From contig ML996708.1 of the NCBI GenBank assembly GCA_010356995.1, positions 399,304 to 463,303 on the forward strand: a DNA stretch of 64,000 nt. The letters are read 5' to 3'. The position numbers and the translations under genes were made by a program. Shown piece after piece: positions 42,037 to 51,235 of the stretch. This DNA comes from Trichodelitschia bisporula (Eukaryota; Ascomycota; Dothideomycetes; Phaeotrichales; Phaeotrichaceae). The notes under the pieces were generated by a model, which saw only the letters and a list, made by a program, of their open reading frames with translations, did not search any database and had not been told where the DNA came from. Position 1 is the first letter of the stretch, and each line of letters starts with the position of its first letter.

Positions 42037-43830
42037 CTACTTCTTCTTGCCAAAGAGCCGCTCCACCTTCTTTCTCACCAGATTCTTCCTCTTATCGCCA
42101 TCGTCTTCGATATCAGCATCCTCCTCAGGATCGCTCCCAAACTCGCTAAACGCCGAATTACCCAGCTCCGTAGCCTCCGCAATGGTCTTTTTCCATTCAT
42201 CATGGCGAGCCTTCCGCTCCCTCAGCCTCGCATCCACTTCCTCATGACCGAGGAACCGGCGCGGATCAAGGTCAACCGGATCGACGGGCTTGTCCTCGAT
42301 AAACGAGGAGCGCAGATTCTGGCTCTTCATCCGCCTGACTGACCGCTCCGACCGCTCTGAGTCCGACCGAGGCGAACCGTAGACCGCTTCTGCCTCGCGC
42401 GTGCCCGGGATTGGAGGACGGATGCTGGCTTCGATGCGAATAGGCCGAGAGTCAGTCGGGGCTGAGCCAGTTACATCTAACGAGCCTGAAGCGCGGTGCG
42501 GACGCGAAGGACGAGGAGGTCTAGAGGAGCTGCTCGCGCGCTTATCGGACCTATCCACGCGGCGGTCCGTCGGCGCCGAGCCAGTGACATCCGCTGAGGA
42601 TGAAGGACGAGGGGGACGCGAAGGAGAACGACGAGGACGCGAAGGGGAAGAACGGGGAGGACGCGAAGGGGGAGAACGGGGAGGACGCGAAGGACGAGGA
42701 GGCCCACCGGAGCTGCTCGCCCGCCGATCGGCCTCCATCCGGCTAGGCCTCGACTCGGTCGGGGCTGAGCCAGTTACATACGGCAAGCCCAAATCCCGGT
42801 GCGGACGCGAAGGACGAGGAGGCCCACCAGAGCTGCTCGCCCGCGCATCGGACCTATCCGCGCGATACCGGGAAGGAGCACCAGACGTCGGGCCACTAGA
42901 GCTCGCAACGCGGCCCTCCCTCGAATCACGGTCCTCACCCGATGCCTTACCCGCCATATACCGCCTGTACCTCGCCTTCCCCTCGGCATCCATAGCATTG
43001 TACCGAGCGCGGTGCTCGTCACCAAAGCCCATCTTACCAACAACCTCGCGAGCCTTAGCCTGACCCGGATCCTCCCCGCGACTCTCCGCCCTGGGACGGT
43101 GAGTAGCGTGGCGGGGCATGATATCGCGCTTAGCGACTGGAGCCGAGCGTGTAGGGGTTGGGGCCAGGGGCTCTTCGTCTGGGAATTCGCGGGCCGGGGG
43201 GCCGATGTGTGTATGCTGCTTGTGGGCGCCGGGGAGCTTTTCGCAGTCCTGTTTCGCGCGCTCGAGCGCACGCTGCTGGAAATGGCGCCAGCGCGGCGAG
43301 TCGGGGAGTAAAGATCTGTCGGTGCCGTGGCTGCCGATGCGGAGTTCGTGATTTTCCTTGTTCCCGGTAGGTGCGGGGAGCCGGGTGACCGGGCATCTCC
43401 ACATCCGGGAGTCGACCTCTTCGAGAGGGGGTTCGGCAAGGGGAGGCGCGTCCGGGGTGAGAGGGGAGACCGGGCTACCCAGGGGCGACATCGGCCCGCT
43501 GGGATACCGGTGTTCATATGGGGATGATTGCTCGATCGGACTGGGGGCGGCTGCGTGAGCCTCGTCCGGTGTGATGTCAAGGTCCGGTGGAGAACGGCGC
43601 TCGCGGCGCCTAGGGGCGAGCTCTACGCGAGGGCGGCGGCCAGGGATGAAGGTCGAAGACATACCGGTCGGCGACCCCGACCCCGAAGGTTCGGCGCCGG
43701 GGTACATGGAGAGGGGCAGGCCCTCGTACAGACCGCTTGCGGTCGGGGGGCTCGGGGTGGAGTTCGGAGTTAGTGAAGACACCCGTCGAGGATACGGCCG
43801 GCTCATGTCGGATTTGCGCGGCGGTGTCAT
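42037..43830 (-). CDS. Uncharacterised Arg/Pro/Ser-rich disordered protein, 597 aa
   Basis: Single exon. The start is the first Met (MTPPRKSDMSRPYPRR); a second Met at residue 9 is an alternative. Residues 1-130 are Pro/Ser-rich with many SP sites, suggesting kinase targets. Residues 130-310 hold more ordered stretches (RWRHFQQRALERAKQDCEKL, then GFGDEHRARYNAMDAEGKAR). Residues 325-475 carry three repeats of RASSSGGPPRPSRPHR plus VTGSAPT. The C-terminus is a charged helix (HEEVDARLRERKARHDEWKK) ending in a basic tail (RKKVERLFGKKK). The layout resembles poorly known Pezizomycotina proteins. No enzyme domain is visible. Confidence 0.6.
   Translation of the reverse strand: MTPPRKSDMSRPYPRRVSSLTPNSTPSPPTASGLYEGLPLSMYPGAEPSGSGSPTGMSSTFIPGRRPRVELAPRRRERRSPPDLDITPDEAHAAAPSPIEQSSPYEHRYPSGPMSPLGSPVSPLTPDAPPLAEPPLEEVDSRMWRCPVTRLPAPTGNKENHELRIGSHGTDRSLLPDSPRWRHFQQRALERAKQDCEKLPGAHKQHTHIGPPAREFPDEEPLAPTPTRSAPVAKRDIMPRHATHRPRAESRGEDPGQAKAREVVGKMGFGDEHRARYNAMDAEGKARYRRYMAGKASGEDRDSREGRVASSSGPTSGAPSRYRADRSDARASSSGGPPRPSRPHRDLGLPYVTGSAPTESRPSRMEADRRASSSGGPPRPSRPPRSPPSRPPRSSPSRPRRSPSRPPRPSSSADVTGSAPTDRRVDRSDKRASSSSRPPRPSRPHRASGSLDVTGSAPTDSRPIRIEASIRPPIPGTREAEAVYGSPRSDSERSERSVRRMKSQNLRSSFIEDKPVDPVDLDPRRFLGHEEVDARLRERKARHDEWKKTIAEATELGNSAFSEFGSDPEEDADIEDDGDKRKNLVRKKVERLFGKKK
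42428..42850 (-). repeat. Three protein-level repeats inside the 597-aa gene
   Basis: Three units, each starting near RASSSxxPPRPSRPxR and ending near VTGSAPTxxR, roughly 40-60 residues apart. The middle unit is lengthened by PPSRPPR-type short repeats. The DNA copies are still similar, so the expansion is fairly recent or under codon constraint. Confidence 0.7.
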
Positions 43831-44333
43831 TTTGCAAAGATAGGCTCGTGAAGTGAGGTCTGGAAGATAAACCTGCGGATTATGTTGGGAAGTTAACTTG
43901 CGGGGTTACCTCAGAAAGATAACTTGCGATGTAATCTTCGAGGAGGTTGTGGCGAGCAGAGGAAACATCCATTTTGGGGGAAGGGAACCCCTTTTTATTT
44001 GGGATGTGTGGGCAGTTTGTGAATTGGGACCGCTGGATGTGAGTATACAAGTGTGAGAGACTTGTTCAGTACAATGAGGGTAGGGGTCATGGAAGTGAGG
44101 GATATCGATATGCCCTTGATGAACAAAGGAAGCGTGCTGGCAGGAAGAACAATAGGTAACAAGGAAGCTCAAGTAGTGAAAGGGATGATGTGGCATCGGT
44201 GAACCTCGACATTCGACAGAGTGTAGGCCCGGAAATAGACGGACACTATCGACGGGCAGCTGTAGATCTAGAAATGAAAAGGAAGATCTAGTCTATTGCG
44301 GGTATCAAGAACCGTCTAGATGCAAGTTACCAC
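43831..44333. other. Intergenic region, promoter of the 597-aa gene
   Basis: 503 bases between two minus-strand genes. No coding signal. It contains a repeated TAACTTGCG-like string near 43890-43930. Confidence 0.4.
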
Positions 44334-45371
44334 TCACCTCCGCAACCAGGCAGGAGCTCCATCAAACACTCCGACCGGCATCACATTTCCCTTTCCGTGC
44401 CTGTAATCGAAGGCCCTCAGCAATCCAGTCAAGTGAGTAGCTGCCGCCGTCAGGACGAGAACGTGGAAGATTTGATGCGAGCTGCCCCATATGTCGAACC
44501 GACCAGGAGCTAGGCGTTCTGGCACACGAGCGGCATATATCACAGCTCCAAGGATATAGAACATGCCCTGAGCAAGCATCCACCGGAGCGCCATGCTCTT
44601 TTCCATCTCAGCCTGGCCGAACAGCTCCAGGCCGTGGAGAACCGGGACAATGGCTGACAGTCCCATGGCTACGAACATAGCAGCGCGGAACGGGCGCCAT
44701 TTCGGCGTGCGAAACTGTGGCGAGATGGCCACGAGGGCGGTGCCGGCACCAATAGTCGTGATCTGGCTGAGTAAGTCGAGCGTCCTCAGTGGTGGAACGT
44801 ACGTACCATCGTCCAGTACCGTCGGATCAGAGCCGGCTCGGTGCTGAAACCGTAGTAGATGCTCGGGATGAAGCTGCCCCAAATCATGAACACAATACCC
44901 ACATAGTCGAGGTGGTTTCCAAATTTGGAGACCGAGGACGAGTGGTTGCTGATGAGATGGTATGTTGCGGACATTCCCAGACAGGCGGTAGATCCAAAAA
45001 AGAAGCACGAGAAGACGGCAACATCTTCGAGCGTGGCCGTCTCGTATCGTGGCTTGAGGGTAAAATACAGAACCACAGATGCTATGACGGAGTATATGGT
45101 GCCGATGAGATGGGAATAGATATTAACCGTCTCGTTGTGGATATACCGCAAGCTGCGGGCTTCGTTAGAGATCAATTGTCGTCGAGGGACGGAGTACCAC
45201 TTACCTCGCCACTGACTTGCGGTACGAGTTCGACTCTGGTCGATATCCACTAGTAATGAAGTGGTTATCTTGCTGCCACTCCTTGATCTCGTCCCAAAGG
45301 ACGGTGAGACGCTCCTCTACGCCATGTTGGATATCCTCGGCCGCCTTTATGACTTGATTCGCGATTCCCAT
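44334..45371 (-). CDS. PAQR / haemolysin-III family membrane protein (Izh/AdipoR-like)
   Basis: Three exons: 45371-45205, 45152-44807 and 44762-44334; 313 aa. Introns are 52 and 44 bases; the first ends at CGCAG, giving SVASLRYIHNETVNIYSHL. An alternative start 12 codons upstream (MKELIRS) is possible. The cytosolic N-terminus ends HFITSGYRPESNSYRKS, a PAQR hallmark, then come seven hydrophobic segments. Metal-site residues: the His of SATYHLISNHS, the Asp of HLDYVGIVFM, and the two His of SSHQIFHVLV. Fungal members (Izh) affect zinc and sterol homeostasis; adiponectin-receptor relatives act as ceramidases. Enzyme activity here is not shown. It diverges from the CSN8-like gene. Confidence 0.88.
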
Positions 45372-45707
45372 GATGATGGACAACAAAGACCGTATCAACT
45401 CTTTCAACCCTTTCCTTCACTCAAGTTAATCAAGTGCATAGCGGCCATGGCCCTCAATAAGTATTCTCGCCTCATGTAGAATCACATGTGTCGCCGACGA
45501 AAAAGCGTTGAGCGTCATTAGTGCAGGTCCCAACCCAGCCCTGCCCAGTCCCGAACCTGCCCCGGCCCTCACCTACGTTGGTACATGCGGCAAGTGCCCG
45601 CCATCCGGACGCACGGCCCGCGACCGTCAACACGACCAACCCCGCACCAACATCAACACTGCACCAACACCAACACTAACACCAACGATGCCCATCTAAC
45701 TCACGAA
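45372..45707. promoter_or_regulatory. Divergent promoter region (PAQR / CSN8-like gene)
   Basis: 336 bases between start codons. An ACCAACACC-type short repeat at about 45645-45690 lies just before the CSN8-like start. No specific factor site is claimed. Confidence 0.4.
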
Positions 45708-46681
45708 ATGTCGAATCCCCGCCCCAGCGCCGGCCGCCGTGGTCCCTCCGGGGCCTGGAGCAGGCTCAAAGCCGCGCCCTCCGATCCCCTCCTAGCATAC
45801 GGCCTGCCCTCCAAAGGGGAGACGCGGTACCCGCACTCACCCTCCCATGCCACCCCGCCTAACACCGCAGGCTGAACGATCCCAAACTCCAGGAGAACTT
45901 CTACAACAAGATCGTCGAGCGGTACATGAAGTTCTGCGCGGCGTCGGGCGGCGGCGACGAGCTGGATCGGCAATTCGCTGCGTTGACCCTAAGCCCGTCC
46001 TCGCTCCTCCCCCCTCCGCAACAGCCAACACCCACCGACTTCGTGCCTCGTCTCGATGCAACTCCTGCCCCGCTCCCTAATCCGCCTCCTTCTCCCGAGT
46101 TGCAGACCATCCTGGCGGCCATGCGCAAGCTGCGCGAGGCCATCCGGGCAACCAAGCGCACCGATGCGTTTGCCCAACGCGCATACGTATTCCTCATCCG
46201 GGCGGCCATCCTGGCCCGCGCATGGGAGGCATACGCCCCGGCCCTGCTCTACCTACTGCAAGGCATCCACCCACGCACGCCGCTATCCGGGCCCGAGCTA
46301 CGGGAGTTCGCAGTCTACTACCTGCTGGACCTGGCGTGCCGGCAAGGGGACCTGGGGAAGGCTTATGCGATCCGCATGCGCTATGGTCTCGGGGAGGGCC
46401 GCGTGGATGGCGTACTACGTGCGCTGGTGAGCGATGACTGGGTGCTGTTTTGGCGGATGCGGAAACGGGTGGATGGGTATCAGCGGTGTCTGATGGGGTG
46501 GGCGGAGGAGGGCGTGCGGTTGCATGCGCTCAAATGCCTGGGACGGACTTATTTCTCGGCGGAGAAGGGGTTCATTGAAAAGATGGTTGAGCGGGATTGG
46601 GGGGCGCTGGTGACGAGTGGGGTTGGGTGGGAGCTGCAGGATGATGGTGTGGTGGTTATTCGGAGAGTGAGGGCGAGGTGA
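45708..46681 (+). CDS. CSN8/PSMD8/eIF3K-like helical protein, uncharacterised
   Basis: Two exons: 45708-45826 and 45871-46681; 309 aa. The 44-base intron (GTACCC...CCTAAC...CAG) joins GETRLNDPKLQENFYNK. The N-terminus is basic, then RRGPSGAWSRLKAAPSDPLL, followed by NKIVERYMKFCAA and a Pro-rich gap. A helical domain starts near residue 125 (ILAAMRKLREAIRATKR) and continues through AAILARAWEAYAPALLYLLQ and FAVYYLLDLACRQGDLGKAY to a winged-helix-like end (RTYFSAEKGFIEKMVERDWG). The pattern resembles the CSN8/PSMD8/eIF3K group of PCI-like proteins as seen in fungal hypotheticals. Membership in a given complex is not established. Confidence 0.65.
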
Positions 46682-47479
46682 GGATTGTGAGGCGTGTTGC
46701 ATGATATATCGGTGCATTTTAGGGAGTAGCATGTTTGCTGGATCGTGGATGGCGTACTTGGAGGCTTGGACGACTTCATGTCACTCAGAAGGAAACAGGA
46801 TATGAATCTAGATGACATGGCACTGACCATAATGACTTTACTGCACATGTCAAATTCAAAGATGCCTACTGTTATTCCCGATCTCGAATCTCACCTCCTC
46901 TGCATTTCATCAGATCCCTTATCAAACCGTCCATAATCGCGCATTGCCAAAGGCTGACTCATCGACTACCTCTTCCCACCATATTGGTCTCAGCCTCGGA
47001 GAAAGGAGATAGTCTTCTCTATCAGCGCGCAGAATTTCACCCACCGCCGGTACGCACGGCGCTATTCAGGAGTTAGGATAACTCGGCCTCGTTCCCTGTC
47101 GATCTCGCCAGCGGATGAAGTATTCTAGAAAAAGTGCATGCCGCTCTTACAGTCTTTCAACCTGTCGCCACCGGCATCTACTTCCGCAGCCCCACGTCCC
47201 AACATCACAAGGCTGTCCCCCCTCCGCATGTCATGACCCCACACCCCGCCATCGCCGACCCCAGCAGCGCGCGCGCTGATGACACCGGCGCTAGGAATTG
47301 CGCTGCGACTTCGGGGGTGCGGTTATAAGTACCGGCCCCTTGCGCAATGCAATCATGACTGATCTTCCATTGTCCTGTCTCCTTCTATCATCCCGTCTCA
47401 TCGTGATATCGTCGAAAGCCCGCCCCTCAGCTACTGATACTCGCCACTTCGCCGAACGAGACCTAGAGAGAAAGAGACA
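46682..47479. other. Intergenic region, promoter of the reductase gene
   Basis: 798 bases between two plus-strand genes. Only short frames; nothing recognised. Confidence 0.5.
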
Positions 47480-48775
47480 ATGACGCGCATCCTCCTCACC
47501 GGCGGCAGCGGCTTCATCGCCGCGCATGTGCTGGAAGAATTGCTGAAGCACGGGTATGTTGTCCCGGGTGTGTCTGCCCTCAATTCACCCACACCTTGCC
47601 CCGCCATCCACCGCCAGCGCATTCATACTAACCACCCCGCAGCCACTCCGTCGTCACCACGGTCCGCAATCCCAACAAAGCCGAGCGCATCCGCGAGGCG
47701 CATCCCGACGTGCCCAAGGAGCGCCTTGACTTCGCCATCGTACCCGACATTGCCATTGGCGGCGCATTCGACCAGGCGGTGGTGTCGGATCCGCCGTTCG
47801 AAGCTGTGGTGCGTGGGTTGAGATCAGGAGAAAGGATGCTGCTGACGGGAATAGATTCATACTGCAAGTCCGTTTCACTTCAAAGTGACGGATGTGAAGG
47901 CGGTAGGTTCGCTGGTGCACTGTGGGGGAATGTGCGCTCATGAATATAGCAATTGCTTGACCCCGCCATCATTGGCACGACGGGCTTGCTGCAGTCCGTC
48001 CGTAAGAATGCGCCCTCTGTCAAGCGAGTCGTAGGTCTGACGTCACATTCCCTTATAACTGCTAACGAACGAGGTTATCACATCCTCCTTTGCCGCCATT
48101 CTAAATGGGCCAAAGGGCAATTGGCCAGAGAAGACTTATTCAGAAGAGGACTGGAACCCGATCACACTGGAGGAAGCGCTGCAAAATCCATCCAACGGCT
48201 ATCGGGGTGCGTAACCATGACAGAGCACGAGCGATGGCATGCGCTAACTAGTAACAGCAAGCAAGACCTTCGCCGAAAAGGCGGCCTGGAATTTCATAGA
48301 GCGAGCAAAGCCAAATTTCGATCTCGTCGTCATTAACCCGCCGCTGGTCCTCGGGCCCATCGTACACTATCTCAACTCACTCGATGCGCTGAACACGAGC
48401 AATGAGCGCGTGCGCAACTGCATCCAGGGTCAGTGGAAGGACGAGATCCCGGACACGGGCGTCTTCGCCTGGGTCGACGTGCGCGATCTAGCCGACATAC
48501 ACGTCAAGGCCGTTGAGCTGCCCGAAGCGGGTGGGAAACGCTTCTTCGCCACGGCAGGCTTCTACAGCAACAAAGAGATTGCGGACATTGTTCGCAATCA
48601 CTTCCCGGAGTATAAGAATCTGCCTGGCCCGGATATCAAGGGCGGTGATTATCCTACCGAAGGCTTGTACAAGGTGGACAACTCGCGCGTGAAGAGCGTG
48701 CTAGGCACCAAGTTCACGTCGCTGGAAGACAGCATCGTGGACTTGGTGAAATCACTGCAGACGGTGGGGGCCTAG
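47480..48775 (+). CDS. Extended SDR, GRE2-like NADPH-dependent aldehyde/ketone reductase
   Basis: Six exons: 47480-47553, 47643-47808, 47855-47902, 47950-48030, 48074-48206 and 48258-48775; 339 aa. Introns are 43-51 bases, except the first at 89 with an ACTAACC branch site. The NADP-binding motif is TGGSGFIAAHVLEELLKHG, with TTVRN after strand 2. Family sequence IHTASPFHFKVTDVK and VITSSFAAILNGP (Ser of the triad) precede the catalytic Y166-x3-K170 (GYRASK). VINPPLVLGPIVH and FAWVDVRDLADIHVKA complete the match to methylglyoxal reductase/cinnamoyl-CoA reductase-like enzymes such as yeast Gre2. The natural substrate is uncertain; many reduce methylglyoxal and other carbonyls under stress. Confidence 0.88.
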
Positions 48776-49245
48776 GTAGAGACAGTTAGCGTTTGCTCAA
48801 GACGCGATGCTGAATCAGAGTAGAAGCAATGCAAATCAGACTGTTGAGCTTGAATAATTTTTGTAAAATCACGGCGCATCAGAAGTTATCGTTTGAAGTT
48901 GTGTTCATCAGGATGCAAGAAAGAGAGAGAAAAGGCATCAAACTTACATTTGATCGTTATCGCAGTGCATATGATGAATGCCACACTCCAGCGCTCAGCG
49001 CTGTGTGGTTGTTGTCGGTTGAAGAAGGGAAAAGTCCAGAGAGGTCCGGAAAAAACTTTGACTCAGGAGCCTTCGGACCGGAATAATATAACCTAACGGT
49101 GCCCCACCAACCCCTCTCTGCACCTGCCCCTCGTCTCCAGCGCCTCCAAACCCTCGTACGCAACACCTTCGACCCGCAGTCCAACCAAAGCAAACTCCCT
49201 CGCATACCTCATCGCCCTTTTCGGCCATCCACATCTGCCAGCAAA
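48776..49245. other. Intergenic region, promoter of NTF2
   Basis: 470 bases between two plus-strand genes. AT-richer in its first half; no gene seen. Confidence 0.5.
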
Positions 49246-49857
49246 ATGGGTAGGTCCCGCTATGCTGGTTCCCAAAAGGCTTCCCCGCTAACCCCAGACA
49301 GCCAACTTCGACTTCACCGCCATCGCCAGTACGCACCCCTAACCCTCGCCCCATGATAAACGGATACTAAGCCATCATAGAGCAGTTCGTCGAGTTCTAC
49401 TATCAGACCTTTGATAATGGCCGGGCGGGCCTTGCGCCGCTCTACGTATGCCACCCCGTTTGCGCATAGTCATCGGCTGACAATCTAGCGTGAAACCTCC
49501 ATGTTGACTTTCGAAGGCAGTACGACTCAGGGTGGACAGAACATCATCGAGAAGCTTGCTGTAAGCGGCCCGACTGTGATACGTACGCTGCTCACCTGCC
49601 TAGGGCCTCCCTTTCCAGAAGGTCCAGCACCAGGTCTCGACGCTCGATGCGCAGCCGACCATTCTACCCGGAGGCATCGCGGTGATGGTGACGGGTGCAC
49701 TTCTTGTAAGTTCTGCAGTGGGCTGTTCTGCAACACGAGCTGATGCCTCTAGACTGATGACGAGGCAAAGCCCCTGAGCTTCACCCAGATGTTCCAGCTG
49801 GTGCTCGACAACGGCACTTACTACGTCTACAATGACGTCTTCCGGCTGGTGTACTGA
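49246..49857 (+). CDS. NTF2: Nuclear transport factor 2
   Basis: Six exons: 49246-49249, 49302-49328, 49381-49445, 49489-49560, 49604-49705 and 49753-49857; 124 aa, the usual length. Exon 1 holds only ATG and one base. Introns are 43-52 bases with clear branch sites. The protein reads MANFDFTAIAKQFVEFYYQT, then LYRETSMLTFEGS, GLPFQKVQHQVSTLDAQPTI and YYVYNDVFRLVY, aligned throughout with yeast Ntf2. NTF2 dimers bind Ran-GDP and FG nucleoporins and return Ran to the nucleus. The Ran-binding acidic residues of the TDDEAKP region are in place. Confidence 0.95.
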
Positions 49858-50627
49858 TGCGCGATCCGGACAGGCGTGCGGCGCAGTCGCGAGCCAGTCT
49901 TTCGCTTCTTGCTTCCAGACGGTTCAGGGCACATATCCATGGACATATGTACGCGATAGGGGCGGAGGGTTGGATGCTAGGACAGGTGTGAACGTGCGAG
50001 GCAGCCGAATTTGTGAAAAGAGGTGTGGTGCGTGGGGTATGAAACCTGTAGCCTGAATCGTGCGTCTGCGTTAAACACGGTCTGCGGCATGGTTTGCGGT
50101 CGTTAAACTGATGCCTACTGTCTATGTTTATGTGCGATCCCTTGATCCGATCCCCTTCCACGCAAGCAAATCCTGCTCGGCGTGGCTGTGCGACCGGCCC
50201 GTGAGTATTTTATTGGTTGGCGCCACTTCAGGGCTTGGCCCCGCGGGTCCGGCGCGACCCTGGCGCTGCTGGAAGTGCTCAGAAGACGCTCAGCCGCGCC
50301 TCAGGCAGCCGCTCACTCTAGACTTCGCCGGTTGCCGCAGCTACTTGAGACGTGGAAGTTGAGCCCTTACCACAGTATTCACCACACGCCTGTCACCCAT
50401 CATCACGCACACGCCCGCCATATCCTCTCCATCTCACAGATTCTGCCAACGGGATTCCTTGTTGCCATTAGCTGCTGCGGATCTTGTTCGAGGAGCTTTG
50501 TTGCGCAACATTTGAGATTCCGAAGTTTACCACCCGCATTCCCGCTCCGACCGCTGCACCACCTACCCCCGAGGACCCTGATCTACCAACACCCCTGGGA
50601 TACTGCTGTTTGCTTTGACGGTTCAAG
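49858..50627. other. Intergenic region, promoter of TVP18
   Basis: 770 bases between two plus-strand genes. An ATTGG (reverse CCAAT) near 50212 is a possible CCAAT-box. No coding exon chain. Confidence 0.45.
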
Positions 50628-51235
50628 ATGACGCTTGCTGAGGAGTTTCGCGCGCGGAATTGGAGTGAGTGATCTTGAGTGGTTGTCTTTTGAAGTGTGT
50701 TGCTGACCAGGCAGGTATCTACGGACAATGGTGCGTGGGGATGAGTGGAGGCAGACGAGCACACAAGCTGACGAGGGCAGGGCCGGCGTCGTGAGCATGA
50801 TACTGTGCTTTGCGCTAGGCATAGCGAACATATTCAACTTCACACGGCCGCTGTTGATCATCTTCAGTGGGATATGCCTGTGAGTTCCGGACGTAAGCGT
50901 GAGGCTGAGAACAAGTAGCTGATATCGTCAATAGTGCCTCGTCCTTCATCATCCTCTTCATCGAGGTGCCCTTCCTGCTGCGTATCTGCCCGACTAGCAG
51001 CAAGTTCGACGACTTCATCCGCAAGTTCTCGACAAACTACATGCGCGCCGCCGTGTACGCCGTCATGAGCCTTGTGCAATGGCTGTCGCTCATCATCCAT
51101 GGGAGCAGCTTGATTGCGGCGGCGGTGGTGCTCCTCATCACGGCGGTGTTTTATGGCATTGCTGCGGCAAGGAAGGATGAGTTTATGAGCTCGAAGACGT
51201 TGGGTGGACAGGGTGTTGCTCAGATGATTGTGTAG
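50628..51235 (+). CDS. TVP18: Golgi membrane protein TVP18
   Basis: Four exons: 50628-50664, 50715-50730, 50781-50879 and 50935-51235; 150 aa. Exon 2 is 16 bases. Introns are 50, 50 and 55 bases. The protein starts MTLAEEFRARNWSIYGQWAG, matching fungal TVP18, and has four hydrophobic segments (SMILCFALGIANIF, LLIIFSGICLASSFIILFIE, AVYAVMSLVQWLSLII, SLIAAAVVLLITAVFYGIA). The conserved loop is PFLLRICPTSSKFDDFIRKF and the tail SSKTLGGQGVAQMIV. TVP18 is a late-Golgi membrane protein found with Tlg2 vesicles; its exact function is not known. Confidence 0.93.
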
